Positions 25,530-34,971 are shown, numbered from the stretch's first letter. The stretch: DNA of 64,000 bases from Okibacterium sp. HSC-33S16 (GCF_024171565.1 NZ_JALJZZ010000006.1:124001-188000); one strand, 5' to 3'. Notes: generated by a model not told the origin, from the letters alone. Numbers and translations are program-made.

Positions 25530-26105
25530 CTAGTGACCGACCCGGCCGAAAAGGAACGACGCGGAGACTCGAACGGCGTCGTCGACGGTGGCACCCATTT
25601 CCTTCGGCAGGGCGCCCTGCAGCCACAGTGTTGCGAAACCGTGGACAAATGCCCAGGCGCTGACATTGGTCAGGATGGTATCTCCGCCTCGACGTTCCGG
25701 GGGAAGCGACGCGACACCGCGGAACAACGCCGACCGGCTTCGGTTGCGTGCCGTGACCAGAGCCGGGTCATCGTTGTGGAAGAGATCGGGGCGGAACATG
25801 ACCTCGAAGTGAGCTTCATGGTCGACGGCGAACCGCACGTAGGCGACGCTGAGCTCCACGAAATCGCTTGCCGGTTCTACCTGGCCGAGTTCATCCGCCA
25901 GCAGTGTGTAGCCCTCGGTGGCCACCGCGGTGAACAGACCTTCCTTGTCGCCGAAGTGGTGCGCGGGGGCGGCGTGAGACACGCCGATCCGGCGGGCCAG
26001 GTCTCGCAGGCTCACGGCGGCTGGACCAGCGTCGCTGATGACATCTACCGCGGCGTCGATTACGGCTTTCCTCAGGTCACCGTGGTGGTACGGGCGGTCG
26101 CTCAC
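25530..26105 (-). CDS. TetR family transcriptional regulator
   Basis: 191 aa. N-terminal helix-turn-helix with AVSLRDLARRIGVSHAAPAHHF (residues 31-52 region) and a WHG-type C-terminal domain (about 85-180). The GTG start at 26105 has AGGAG upstream. It lies 17 nt after the RNase H gene on the same strand, so they may be co-transcribed. Target genes unknown. Confidence 0.88.
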   Translation of the reverse strand: MSDRPYHHGDLRKAVIDAAVDVISDAGPAAVSLRDLARRIGVSHAAPAHHFGDKEGLFTAVATEGYTLLADELGQVEPASDFVELSVAYVRFAVDHEAHFEVMFRPDLFHNDDPALVTARNRSRSALFRGVASLPPERRGGDTILTNVSAWAFVHGFATLWLQGALPKEMGATVDDAVRVSASFLFGRVGH

Positions 26106-26122
26106 CGGGTTCTCCTGTTCTC

Positions 26123-26809
26123 TCAAATCAGGTCGCGGAGGAAGTCCTCGACGCTGACCCCTTTTTGCCGGGCTCGCTCCTGCAGGCGAATGTTTTCGGC
26201 CGCGCTCAGGGACAGGGTAACCGTGTGCCACTGGGTGCCGCTCGCTTCCTCATCGAGATCGAAGAGGCTGGGCTCGAGGTCTTGCGGTGCGGGGGCGAGC
26301 AGATCGGGTGCGTCCGTTGTGACGGGAGCAGCAGCATCCGTGTCTCCGCCGGGAAAACCGGGACCGGACGGAATATCGCGACCGCGCTGGAACGCCTCGG
26401 CGACGGCGCGGGCGCGGGCGTCTGCGGCCTCATTGAGTTCGTGGCCGACGTGGCCCTTAACCCACTCGAACTTGTAGCGGCGCCCGGTGAGTTCCTGGTC
26501 CAGCTCCTTGAGCAGTTCGACGTTGAGCACGGGTTTGCCGTCACTCTTGCGCCAGCCCTTGGCCTTCCAGCCACGCATCCACTTGGTCACCGCGTTGATG
26601 ACGTACTGGCTGTCACACATCACGAGCAGGTCATCGTCGACGTGTGCGGTCGCGCGGAACAACTCAAGCACAGCTTTCAGCTCGGCCTGGTTGTTGGTGG
26701 CATGCTTCCACCCGCCAGCACCCCATCGCTCGTCGTCGACGTACCAGGCCCACCCTGCGGGACCCGGATTGCCTAGTGCCGAGCCGTCAGCGGAGGCGGT
26801 GATCGTCAT
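26123..26809 (-). CDS. rnhA: Ribonuclease HI with C-terminal extension
   Basis: 228 aa. The RNase HI domain (1-140) keeps the four catalytic acids: Asp8, Glu43, Asp66 and Asp130 (ASADGS, NNQAEL, CDSQYV, NEAADARA). After a Pro/Ala-rich linker, the last 35 residues (HTVTLSLSAAENIRLQERAR) resemble a ribbon-helix-helix strand-helix-helix unit. The N-terminal hybrid-binding domain of some RNase H1 enzymes is absent. It removes RNA from RNA-DNA hybrids. Confidence 0.92.
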   Translation of the reverse strand: MTITASADGSALGNPGPAGWAWYVDDERWGAGGWKHATNNQAELKAVLELFRATAHVDDDLLVMCDSQYVINAVTKWMRGWKAKGWRKSDGKPVLNVELLKELDQELTGRRYKFEWVKGHVGHELNEAADARARAVAEAFQRGRDIPSGPGFPGGDTDAAAPVTTDAPDLLAPAPQDLEPSLFDLDEEASGTQWHTVTLSLSAAENIRLQERARQKGVSVEDFLRDLI

Positions 26810-26948
26810 TCTGCCCTTTCAGTCGCGACCTGGCGTCGGGACTGATCAATCGTACCGATCAGCGCACCGCGACCCGGGCAGCGCCGTGGGGGAGTCGTAG
26901 GGGTTTCGAGCGGGAGCACAGGGGGTGCCGACAACTCGGCCGCGCCGC

Positions 26949-26954
26949 TAGGTT
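26949..26954 (+). promoter_or_regulatory. -10 hexamer TAGGTT, leaderless-type
   Basis: Ends 6 nt before ATG 26961 of the LigD polymerase-domain gene. Confidence 0.55.
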
Positions 26955-26960
26955 GGTCGC

Positions 26961-28025
26961 ATGGCAACCGACGCAGTCGTCCTTTCCGTCAACGGGCCGT
27001 CCGGGACCCGCGACGTCCGCATTTCGAGCCCGGGTCGGGTTCTCTGGCCCGGGCCCGGCATCACCAAGCTCGACCTCGCGAAGTACATCGTGGAGGTCGG
27101 CGACGCGTTCCTGACGGCCAACGGCGACCGCCCGGTCTCACTGCAACGCTTTCCGGGTGGGATTGACGGCGAGCAGTTCTTCTCCAAGAACCCGCCCAAA
27201 GGGGCGCCGGAGTACGTGCGGGCCGTGACAGTCACCTACCCGAGCGGCCGCTCGCATCCCCAGGTTGTTCTCGACGAACCGGCAGCCGCCGTGTGGGCCG
27301 TCCAGATGAACACCGTGGTGTTTCACCCCTGGCCGTCGCTCGCCGGCAACTCGGATAACCCCGACCAGTTGCGCATCGACCTCGACCCACAGCCCGGCAC
27401 CGACTTCGACGACGCAATTCCTGCCGCACTCGAGTTGCGGGAAGTCCTCGCCGAGGCCGGTCTCACCGCGTTCCTCAAAACCAGCGGCAACCGTGGCATC
27501 CACGTCTTCGCGCCGATCGAGCCCACCTGCGAGTTTCTCGACGTGAGACACGCGGTCATTGCGGCAGCCCGGGAGCTTGAGCGGCGGATGCCGGACCAGG
27601 TCACCACGAACTGGTGGAAAGAAGAACGCGGCAAGCGCATCTTCGTCGACTTCAATCAAGCCAATCGTGACCGCACGATGGCCGGTGCCTACAGCCCCCG
27701 GGCGCTCGCACACGCGTCGGTGTCGTGCCCCATCACCTGGGATGAAGTGGAGAAGGTCAGTCCGGCGGCGTTCACGATCGAGACGGTGCCTGAACGCCTG
27801 CGCACCATCGGCGACCCCTGGGCCGACTTCAGCGCGAAGCCCGGACGCATCGACACTCTCCTCGGCTGGTGGGAACGCGACGTGAAGAACGGACTCGGCG
27901 AGTTGCCGTTCCCACCCGACTTCCCCAAGATGCCCGGCGAGCCGCCACGCGTGCAGCCGAGTCGCAAGAACGCGGCCAACTGGGAGGGCGAAGAGAAGAA
28001 CGAGAAAGCCGGGAAGCTCGACTAG
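26961..28025 (+). CDS. Stand-alone LigD-type polymerase/primase domain (NHEJ)
   Basis: 354 aa. This is the archaeo-eukaryotic-primase-like polymerase domain of bacterial LigD without ligase or phosphoesterase domains. The metal-binding motif is LRIDLDPQPG, and FLKTSGNRGIHVFAPI and the RGKRIFVDFNQANRDRTMA block are characteristic. The highly charged C-terminal tail ends the protein. It would add nucleotides or ribonucleotides at broken ends. It converges on an ATP-dependent ligase gene with a shared CTAG stop. No Ku gene is in the window. Confidence 0.93.
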   Translation: MATDAVVLSVNGPSGTRDVRISSPGRVLWPGPGITKLDLAKYIVEVGDAFLTANGDRPVSLQRFPGGIDGEQFFSKNPPKGAPEYVRAVTVTYPSGRSHPQVVLDEPAAAVWAVQMNTVVFHPWPSLAGNSDNPDQLRIDLDPQPGTDFDDAIPAALELREVLAEAGLTAFLKTSGNRGIHVFAPIEPTCEFLDVRHAVIAAARELERRMPDQVTTNWWKEERGKRIFVDFNQANRDRTMAGAYSPRALAHASVSCPITWDEVEKVSPAAFTIETVPERLRTIGDPWADFSAKPGRIDTLLGWWERDVKNGLGELPFPPDFPKMPGEPPRVQPSRKNAANWEGEEKNEKAGKLD

Positions 28026-29074
28026 GCCAGGACGTCGTCGAGGTCGTAGGCAATCGGTCGATCCAGCTGGTCGAAGGTGCACGACGTCGCTTCACGGTCC
28101 GGCCGCCAGCGCGCAAACTGCACGGTGTGCCGAAATCGCATGCCCTCCATCTGGTCGTACTGCACCTCAACGACTCGGGTCGGCTCGAGCGGCACAAACG
28201 AGACATCCTTCGAACCCGAGAACCGGCTCCGGTCGGTCTCGGCCGCAACGACATCGCCGTGAGCATCACGCTTCACGAGCGGTGCCAGTTCGTCGACCAA
28301 TTCCAGCCGCCGGGCATTACTGAAAGCGGATGCTCCGCCCACGTTCTGAAGGACACCATCCTTCGTGTACAGCCCCAGCAGTAGCGAACCCACTCCGCTG
28401 CCACTCTTGTGAACGCGATACCCCACCACAACCACGTCAGCCGTGCGATGGTGTTTGATCTTCAGCATGAGGCGCTTGCCCGGTGCGTAGGCCGCGTTCA
28501 ACGGTTTGGCAACGACACCATCGAGCCCTGCACCCTCAAACTCGATGAGCCAGCGCCGGGCCACGGTGACGTCGGTGGTCGTCGTTGTGAGATGAAACGG
28601 GTGCGGAAGATCACCGAAATGCTCGTCGAGCAACGCCCGTCGCTCGGCGAACGGCGTGTCGAGGAGCACCTCATCACCCCAGCCCAACAGGTCAAACGCC
28701 ACAAACATCGCCGGTGTCGTCTCGGCGAGCAGAGTCACCCGGCTCGCAGCCGGGTGGATGCGTTGTGACAGCGCCTCCCAGTCGAGCTTCTGTGACCCCT
28801 CGGCACCCTGCGGAACCACAATCTCGCCGTCGAGAACGCAGGGTCCGGGCAACAGGCGGCGACAAGCATCCGTCAATTCAGGAAAATAGCGCGTGAGCAT
28901 CTTCGACCCGCGACTGCCGATCTCGACGTTCTCGCCGTCGAAGTAGATGATGGCCCGAAACCCGTCCCACTTCGGCTCATAGCTCAGGCCGCCATCGACG
29001 CTGTCGGGCTCGGGCACAACCGCAACCGCCTTCGCGAGCTGCGGTGAGACGGGATGTGACGGCGAAAGTTCCAT
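28022..29074 (-). CDS. ATP-dependent DNA ligase, LigC type
   Basis: 350 aa. The adenylation motif EPKWDGFRAI places the nucleophilic lysine at residue 35. Later ligase motifs (LDGEIVV, FDLLGW, EGAGLDGVVAKPL, MLKIKHHRTADVVVVGYR) are intact, and an OB-fold follows. Length and order fit LigC-type ligases used in nick sealing and backup repair. Start at ATG 29074. Confidence 0.93.
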   Translation of the reverse strand: MELSPSHPVSPQLAKAVAVVPEPDSVDGGLSYEPKWDGFRAIIYFDGENVEIGSRGSKMLTRYFPELTDACRRLLPGPCVLDGEIVVPQGAEGSQKLDWEALSQRIHPAASRVTLLAETTPAMFVAFDLLGWGDEVLLDTPFAERRALLDEHFGDLPHPFHLTTTTTDVTVARRWLIEFEGAGLDGVVAKPLNAAYAPGKRLMLKIKHHRTADVVVVGYRVHKSGSGVGSLLLGLYTKDGVLQNVGGASAFSNARRLELVDELAPLVKRDAHGDVVAAETDRSRFSGSKDVSFVPLEPTRVVEVQYDQMEGMRFRHTVQFARWRPDREATSCTFDQLDRPIAYDLDDVLA

Positions 29075-29190
29075 GGACCGATCCTGCCCGACTCTCGCGC
29101 TGTGCAACAGGGCGCTGCGGTGAGTGCGCCGAAGTGGTATCCGTCAACCCGTTTCCACGCGCGCGGCGCCTGGGTTAGCGTCGTTGAATC

Positions 29191-29640
29191 GTGCAGACCT
29201 TTCTTCCGTACCCCTCGTTCGCTGAAAGCGCGGCCGTCCTCGATCGTTCGCGGCTCGGCAAACAGCGGGTCGAAGCGTTGCAACTGTTGCGGGCGGTCAC
29301 CGTGCCGACCTACGGGTGGCGCCATCATCCCGCCGCGAAAATGTGGCGAGGCTATGTGCCGGCGCTCACGAAATATGCACTGGAAATGACGGATGCCTGG
29401 ATCGCACGCGGCCACAGCGACACGGTGCGTCCGCAGGTGCTGCTCTTCGCCCCCGAGGTCGATCGGTTGCGGCAGGACGAACTGGAGCTGCCGCCGTGGA
29501 TCGGCGATGAGGCCTTTCACTTGAGCCACCGCTCGAACCTGCTGCGGAAGGATCCGGAGTTCTACGGCGAGGTCTTCCCAGACGTTCCTGCCGACCTGCC
29601 CTACATCTGGCCAGGGGAAACGCTGCGAGATGACGCCTGA
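29191..29640 (+). CDS. MSMEG_6728-type pyrimidine-dimer DNA glycosylase family protein
   Basis: 149 aa. The N-terminus MQTFLPYPSFAESAAVLDRSRLGKQRVEALQL-type pattern and GWRHHPAAKMWRGY match the Pyr_excise/MSMEG_6728 family, related to phage endonuclease V. Start is GTG 29191. The last codons overlap the following DUF72 gene by 11 nt, so the two are likely an operon. Repair activity is inferred from family name only. Confidence 0.85.
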   Translation: MQTFLPYPSFAESAAVLDRSRLGKQRVEALQLLRAVTVPTYGWRHHPAAKMWRGYVPALTKYALEMTDAWIARGHSDTVRPQVLLFAPEVDRLRQDELELPPWIGDEAFHLSHRSNLLRKDPEFYGEVFPDVPADLPYIWPGETLRDDA

Positions 29641-30541
29641 ATCGCTGGAGCCAGTCGGCATCGCTTCCGGACGAGCGTCAATCGGTGCCGCTCGGATCGG
29701 AATTTCCGGATGGCGCTACGTCCCGTGGCGGTCGGTGTTTTACCCCAAGGGCCTCCCGCAGAGGCGGGAGCTCGAGTATGTCTCGGGGCGGATGAACTCG
29801 GTGGAGATCAACGGCTCGTTTTATGCCCTGCAAACACCGGCGAGCTACGTGCGCTGGGCCGCGGAAGTGCCGGATGACTTCCTGTTCTCGGTGAAGGGTG
29901 GTCGGTACATCAGTCACATCCTGCGACTCAAGAATGCGGAGAAGGCGCTGCCGAACTTCTTCGCTTCGGGGGTGCTGGCGCTGGGTCCGAAGCTCGGGCC
30001 GGTGCTCTGGCAGGTGCCACCTAACCTGGCCTACGACCGGGGAACGATCGACGCCTTCCTCGGGGCATTGCCCCGCACCACAACGGCCGCCGTCGAATTC
30101 GCCCGCGGGCATGACGCACGCATGGAGGGGCGGTCGTGGCTGAAGACCGACGCGAATCGGCCCATCCGTTATGCGCTGGAGGTGCGCCACCCAAGCTTTG
30201 AGTGCGAGGACTTTGTGGAGTTGGCGCGCCACCATGACGTCGCCATCGTGGTTTCCGACAGTGCCGGCCGGTTCCCGCAGATGTTTGAGGTGACATCGAG
30301 TGAGATGTACGTGCGGCTGCACGGCGCCGAGGAGCTGTACGTCAGCGGGTACCCGGAGGAGCTGCTGCAGACCTGGGCAGCGCGGGTGCACGGCTGGCGC
30401 ACCGGGGAGTCGACCGACGGGCGTCCACGGGATGTCTACGTGTATTGCGATAACGACGCCAAGGTGCGGGCTCCGTTCGACGCCATGCGCCTGGCTGAAA
30501 TTGTGGCCGAGCTCGCTGGGCCGCTCGAGCGCTCCGGCTAA
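29630..30541 (+). CDS. DUF72 domain-containing protein (long form)
   Basis: 303 aa. RIGISGWRYVPWRSVFYPKG, SVEINGSFYALQTP and VYCDNDAKVRAPFDA identify a DUF72 TIM-barrel. It is longer than the copy at 21582 through insertions in the middle (about residues 145-185). Function unknown. Its stop shares a CTAA tetranucleotide with the opposing flavoprotein gene. Confidence 0.9.
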   Translation: MTPESLEPVGIASGRASIGAARIGISGWRYVPWRSVFYPKGLPQRRELEYVSGRMNSVEINGSFYALQTPASYVRWAAEVPDDFLFSVKGGRYISHILRLKNAEKALPNFFASGVLALGPKLGPVLWQVPPNLAYDRGTIDAFLGALPRTTTAAVEFARGHDARMEGRSWLKTDANRPIRYALEVRHPSFECEDFVELARHHDVAIVVSDSAGRFPQMFEVTSSEMYVRLHGAEELYVSGYPEELLQTWAARVHGWRTGESTDGRPRDVYVYCDNDAKVRAPFDAMRLAEIVAELAGPLERSG

Positions 30542-32238
30542 CGCGCCCGACTCTCGGCCAGGTAGGCGTGCACCGACGACACCACCACTGAGCCTTCGCC
30601 CACCGCCGAGGCGACTCGCTTCACCGAACCGCGCCTCACATCGCCCACCGCGAAGAAACCGGCGACGGACGACTCGAGCGGCGCGGGCGGGCGTTCTCCT
30701 GGCCAGGCTCGACGACCGCCCTCGATCACCATGTCGTTGCCCGTGAAGATGTAGCCCCACCGGTCGCGCAGCACCGTCGGATTCACCCAGTCGGTGTGTG
30801 GGGCAGCCCCGATGGTGATGAAGAGGGCGCTGGCCGGCACCGTCGTCTCGTCCCCGGCGACACGATGCCGGAGTACGACGGCTTCCAGTTCATCGTTCGT
30901 GCCGATTCCTCCGACGATTTTCCGCTCGGTGAGGATGGAGACACCGGCCGCGGTGAGCTGCTCGATGAGGTAACTCGACATGCTCGCGGCAAGGGTCGGT
31001 CCACGTACGACAAGAGACACCGACGCGGCATAGCGCGCAAGGTGCAGAGCGGCCTGGCCGGCCGAGTTGCCGCCACCGACGACGAGGACATGGCGACCGG
31101 TCTGTGCCTTGGCCTCGACAGCCGTTGCACCGTAGAACACCGACGTGCCCACGTACCTGTCGAGGCCAGGAACCGCGAGCCGCCGGTAGGACACCCCGCT
31201 GGCCACGATCACCGACCGGGTGAGAACCTCGTCGCCCCGGTCCAGGGTCAGCCGAAAGCCGCCTTCCGCGGTCGCCATCCCGGTCACCGTGCGGGTGTGC
31301 CCGAATCGTGCGCCGAACGCCCAGGCCTGCTGGTAGGCACGATCGGACAGATCTGCTCCCGACACCCCACTGGCGAATCCGAGATAGTTGCGGATCAGCG
31401 AACTCGACCCGGCCTGGCCACCGATGGACTCCCGTTCCAGAACGAGCGTGCGAAGCCCCTCGGATGCCGCATACACCGCGGCTGCAAGACCGCCAGGTCC
31501 GGCTCCGACAATGGTGACGTCCACTGAAGAGTCCGTCGGCACCGTGGTGGTCAATCCAAAGACCTCGGCCAGATCGGCGTTACTCGGGTTCACCAGCACA
31601 CCGCCGCCCGCCACCTCGACAAGCGGACTTCCGGCGGCGGCAGTCTCGCCCGAGTTGCTGATGTCGCTGCCTTCGGTGGACTCCGGGCCGACCACCCGGG
31701 ACCGAATGCCCGCCCGGGTGAGGTATCGCGTTATCTCATGCACCCGCGGGAGTGAGAGCGGGCCGACGATCGTGGCATCCGGTGTCACCTGTTCACTGCT
31801 CCGTTCGACGGCATAGAGCAGCTCGGTGATAGCCCGGTGGAAGTACTCGTCGGGCGACCGGCGGGGCACAACGACGTAGCAGTCGGCCTGGGTGGACGCG
31901 AGGGCGGAGTGCACGAGTTCGGCGGTGCGGGGGAGCGCCCACGAGCCCCACTCAATGACGAGCCCACGCCGGACGTCGGGGAAGAGGTGACGGGCGAAAC
32001 GGAACACCGAACCGTGGGTGTTGTCCTCGCTGAGGTCGTCGGACAGCACGAGGGCCACCCGGGTCGCTGCGGTCGAGGCGTCGCGAAGCACGTCCAGCGC
32101 ATCGGCCGCGCTCGCCGACTCAACGATGTCGTAATCGGTCGCGTATCGACGCGTGAGCTCGTCACTAATCCGGGAGCGCGAATGGGGCGAGGCCAGGCAC
32201 ACGAGAATGCGCGGGTGCTGGGGCCGGTCGTCGGTCAT
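30538..32238 (-). CDS. Receiver-like/thioredoxin-reductase-like flavoprotein fusion
   Basis: 566 aa. The first 130 residues look like a response-regulator receiver (RILVCLASPHSRSRISDELT, ALVLSDDL). A second small domain (about 150-230) precedes a thioredoxin-reductase-like module with FAD motif GAGPGGLAAAVYAASEG, GGQAGSSSLIRNYLGF and NADPH motif VVGGGNSAGQAALHLA. The CxxC redox centre of thioredoxin reductase is missing (the site reads SVFYGATAVEA), so it is a flavin reductase-like enzyme without the disulfide. ATG 32238 has GGAGG at a spacing of 5. It is divergent from the STAND gene. Confidence 0.88.
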   Translation of the reverse strand: MTDDRPQHPRILVCLASPHSRSRISDELTRRYATDYDIVESASAADALDVLRDASTAATRVALVLSDDLSEDNTHGSVFRFARHLFPDVRRGLVIEWGSWALPRTAELVHSALASTQADCYVVVPRRSPDEYFHRAITELLYAVERSSEQVTPDATIVGPLSLPRVHEITRYLTRAGIRSRVVGPESTEGSDISNSGETAAAGSPLVEVAGGGVLVNPSNADLAEVFGLTTTVPTDSSVDVTIVGAGPGGLAAAVYAASEGLRTLVLERESIGGQAGSSSLIRNYLGFASGVSGADLSDRAYQQAWAFGARFGHTRTVTGMATAEGGFRLTLDRGDEVLTRSVIVASGVSYRRLAVPGLDRYVGTSVFYGATAVEAKAQTGRHVLVVGGGNSAGQAALHLARYAASVSLVVRGPTLAASMSSYLIEQLTAAGVSILTERKIVGGIGTNDELEAVVLRHRVAGDETTVPASALFITIGAAPHTDWVNPTVLRDRWGYIFTGNDMVIEGGRRAWPGERPPAPLESSVAGFFAVGDVRRGSVKRVASAVGEGSVVVSSVHAYLAESRAR

Positions 32239-32352
32239 GGGACCTCCACACCGCGCGAGGACCACCGGGGCGCGGTTCTGCCCGCGAGTGTACTCGCGCG
32301 CTGCGTCCGACTCCAGAGCAGCGAGGGGTGGACGCGAGGGAGTGTCACGTTC

Positions 32353-32358
32353 CAGAAT
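32353..32358 (+). promoter_or_regulatory. Possible -10 hexamer CAGAAT for the STAND gene
   Basis: Ends 6 nt before ATG 32365; one mismatch from TANNNT. The codons before it carry no Shine-Dalgarno. Confidence 0.3.
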
Positions 32359-32364
32359 GCCTGC

Positions 32365-34971
32365 ATGCAGAAGCAGTCCGGCGCTATCCGCACACCCGAC
32401 CAAAAACTGCGGATCTTCGTCAGCTCGACGCTCAAGGAACTCGCGCCCGAGCGCCGGTCGGCGCGATCGGCCATCGAACGGCTGCACCTTGCACCGGTGA
32501 TGTTCGAGCTCGGTGCCCGTCCGCACCCGCCGCGTGACCTGTACCGGGCCTACCTTGCGCAGAGCGACGTCTTTGTGGGCCTGTACTGGGAGCGGTACGG
32601 CTGGGTCGCGCCCGGCGAAGAGGTGTCTGGGCTCGCCGACGAGTACCTCCTCACACCTCGGGAAATGCCCAAGCTCATCTACATCAAAGAGAGTGCGCAG
32701 CGGGAACCGCGACTGGTTGAGCTTCTCGACAAGATCCGGGCCGACGACACGGCGTCGTTCACCTACTTCTCCGACGCTGGCCAGCTCGCCGACTTCCTGG
32801 AAGCCGATCTCGCCACGTTGCTGGCAGAGCGATTCGCGTTGGCCAGCGCCGAGACCGAGGCGCCGGCCGACGAGGTCAGCCCGACCCGCTCCGGGCTGCC
32901 GGCACCGCTCACCGAACTCATTGGTCGTTCTACCGAGCTCGGCGCCGTTGACGCTCTGCTTCGAGACCCTGCCGTTCGCCTGGTCACCCTGGTGGGTGCC
33001 GGTGGAATCGGCAAAAGCCGACTTGCCATTGCGGCCGCGTCCCGCAGCGCAGAGACGTTTTCAGCCGGTGTCTGCTTCGTCGATTTGGCTCCGGTTCACG
33101 ACGACGCGGCAGTCCTGTCCACCATCGCCCACGCCATGGGTGTGCGGGACACCGGCGACGGCTCGCTGGAGGAGAAGATCGCAGTGTCGGTGGGCGGCCG
33201 GCGCCTGCTACTCCTCCTTGATAATTTCGAGCAGGTGGTCGATTCCGCGCCGCGGCTGATGCCACTGCTCCGTTCGTCGCCCGGCCTCACCATTCTCGTG
33301 ACCAGCCGCACGCGATTACGACTCTCGGCTGAGCGCAGTTTCGAGGTAGGCCCGCTCAGCCTCCCTGACAGCACGATTCCCGCCACCGCCGACAACATTC
33401 GGTCCGCTCCCGCTGTGGCGTTGTTCACCGAGAGGGCGCGAGCCGTTAAGCCTGATTTTCAGGTGACGGATGCCAACGCATCAGCGGTATCCCGCCTCGC
33501 CGCCCGGCTTGACGGTGTCCCGCTCGCTCTTGAGCTGGCAGCGGCGAAGATTCGACTGCTCAGCCCGAGCGCCATGCTCGAGCGGCTCGACAAGGTGCTG
33601 CCCTTTCTCAGTGGAGGCCCTCGCGACCTCCCTCACCGGCAACAGACGTTGAGGCGCACCATCGAGTGGAGCACGCAGATGCTCAGTACGGATGAAAACG
33701 ACCTCCTGTCGACGCTCGGCGTCTTCGACGGTGGGTTCAGCCTCGAGGCCGTCGAAGCGGTCTACGGCGCCTCGCGTGACGCCGACACGCTCACAGTGCT
33801 TGGAACGCTCGTCGACAACAGCCTCGTGCGCCAGGACGACCGGGGTACGCACTCGTGGTTCTCCCTCCTTGTCACGGTGAGGGAGTTCGCTCGGGAACAG
33901 CTGGACGCTGCGGGTCAACTGCCGGACACCTGTGCACTGCACGCCGCATACTTTGTTGCCCTCGGCGAGCGGGCCGAGCGTTCGCTTGAGGGCCCGGAAC
34001 AACGCGAATGGATGACTCGGCTGGCCGATGACGACGCCAACCTCCGCGCCGCCGTGCTGTACCTCCTGTCCATCGGCGATGCTGAGCGAGCCGCGCGCTT
34101 TTGCTGGACGCTGTATGTGTACTGGTGGGTGGGAGGCCGGCTCGGTGAGGTGCGGACCTGGATGACGCGAGTGCTCGACACCGATCCGCCGGCGACCGGG
34201 GTGACCCGGGCGGTCGCGCTGTACTTCACACGGGCGATTGGCTTCTGGGAAGAACCGGCCGGCCAGGTACTGCCGGGACTGCTGGAGAGCGCAGAGCTGT
34301 TCGGAGCAGAGGGGGTACGTTCCGGCCAGGCCCTCGCCCTCGTTTCCGCCGCGCTTGCTCGACTGGCCGCCGAACCGCCGGACCCCGCCGCAGCGCAGGA
34401 GAATCTTGAAACCAGCCTTCGCCTGTTTCGGGAAACCCACGACAACTGGGGCCAGGCCATGGTGCTCGTCGTGCTCGGCAGGTTGGCGCTTCTCGCCCAG
34501 CAGGTCGAACCGGCACTCGAGCGGTTCCGGGAGAGCCTTGCGCTCGCCGAGGAGCAGCGGGATGAGCTCAGTGAGACCATTGCCCTGCACCACGTTGGAG
34601 TGGCCCTCGCCTTCGCGGGTGACCTGGAGAACGCCCGAACAGCCTTTGAATCGAGCCTGCGCACATCGGCACGTCTCCGGCACGACGACGGGATCGCTTA
34701 CGGCCTCGAGGGACTGATCGTTCCGGCGGTGACGAGTGGCGATGTCGAACGGGCCGGAATTCTGGCCGGTGCCGCGCAGAACCTCCGGGAGCAAACCGGC
34801 CTGTACAACGCGCCGACCTTTGCCTTCTCCCAGCCGTGGGTGGATGGCGTGCTGGCGGGTCCGGGGGCCGACGCCTTCGAGGAGGCCCGGGTCCGCGGGC
34901 GCTCGTTCAGCGTGACAGACGCCCTCGCCTTTGCGCTCGGTGAACCGGCCGCGGAGCTCACTCGTGGATGA
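32365..34971 (+). CDS. DUF4062-STAND ATPase-TPR protein (NLR-like)
   Basis: 868 aa in three parts. Residues about 14-115 are a DUF4062 domain (LRIFVSSTLKELAPERRSAR, DVFVGLYWERYGW), a TIR-like fold used in signalling. A STAND/NB-ARC ATPase follows (about 175-520): Walker A VGAGGIGKS with Lys217, Walker B LLLLLDNFEQ with Asp286, sensor TSRTRLRLS, and GVPLALELAAAKI. The C-terminal half is built of TPR-like helical repeats (about 560-860). This effector-switch-sensor order is that of NLR-like proteins, including anti-phage ones, but many actinobacterial relatives are regulators. The next gene, a membrane protein, overlaps by 8 nt. Confidence 0.85.
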   Translation: MQKQSGAIRTPDQKLRIFVSSTLKELAPERRSARSAIERLHLAPVMFELGARPHPPRDLYRAYLAQSDVFVGLYWERYGWVAPGEEVSGLADEYLLTPREMPKLIYIKESAQREPRLVELLDKIRADDTASFTYFSDAGQLADFLEADLATLLAERFALASAETEAPADEVSPTRSGLPAPLTELIGRSTELGAVDALLRDPAVRLVTLVGAGGIGKSRLAIAAASRSAETFSAGVCFVDLAPVHDDAAVLSTIAHAMGVRDTGDGSLEEKIAVSVGGRRLLLLLDNFEQVVDSAPRLMPLLRSSPGLTILVTSRTRLRLSAERSFEVGPLSLPDSTIPATADNIRSAPAVALFTERARAVKPDFQVTDANASAVSRLAARLDGVPLALELAAAKIRLLSPSAMLERLDKVLPFLSGGPRDLPHRQQTLRRTIEWSTQMLSTDENDLLSTLGVFDGGFSLEAVEAVYGASRDADTLTVLGTLVDNSLVRQDDRGTHSWFSLLVTVREFAREQLDAAGQLPDTCALHAAYFVALGERAERSLEGPEQREWMTRLADDDANLRAAVLYLLSIGDAERAARFCWTLYVYWWVGGRLGEVRTWMTRVLDTDPPATGVTRAVALYFTRAIGFWEEPAGQVLPGLLESAELFGAEGVRSGQALALVSAALARLAAEPPDPAAAQENLETSLRLFRETHDNWGQAMVLVVLGRLALLAQQVEPALERFRESLALAEEQRDELSETIALHHVGVALAFAGDLENARTAFESSLRTSARLRHDDGIAYGLEGLIVPAVTSGDVERAGILAGAAQNLREQTGLYNAPTFAFSQPWVDGVLAGPGADAFEEARVRGRSFSVTDALAFALGEPAAELTRG

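Noticed and set aside
23676-30541. Genomic island or prophage in the DNA-processing stretch
   Set aside because: No integrase, tRNA, direct repeats or phage genes were seen, and base composition looks like that of the flanks.
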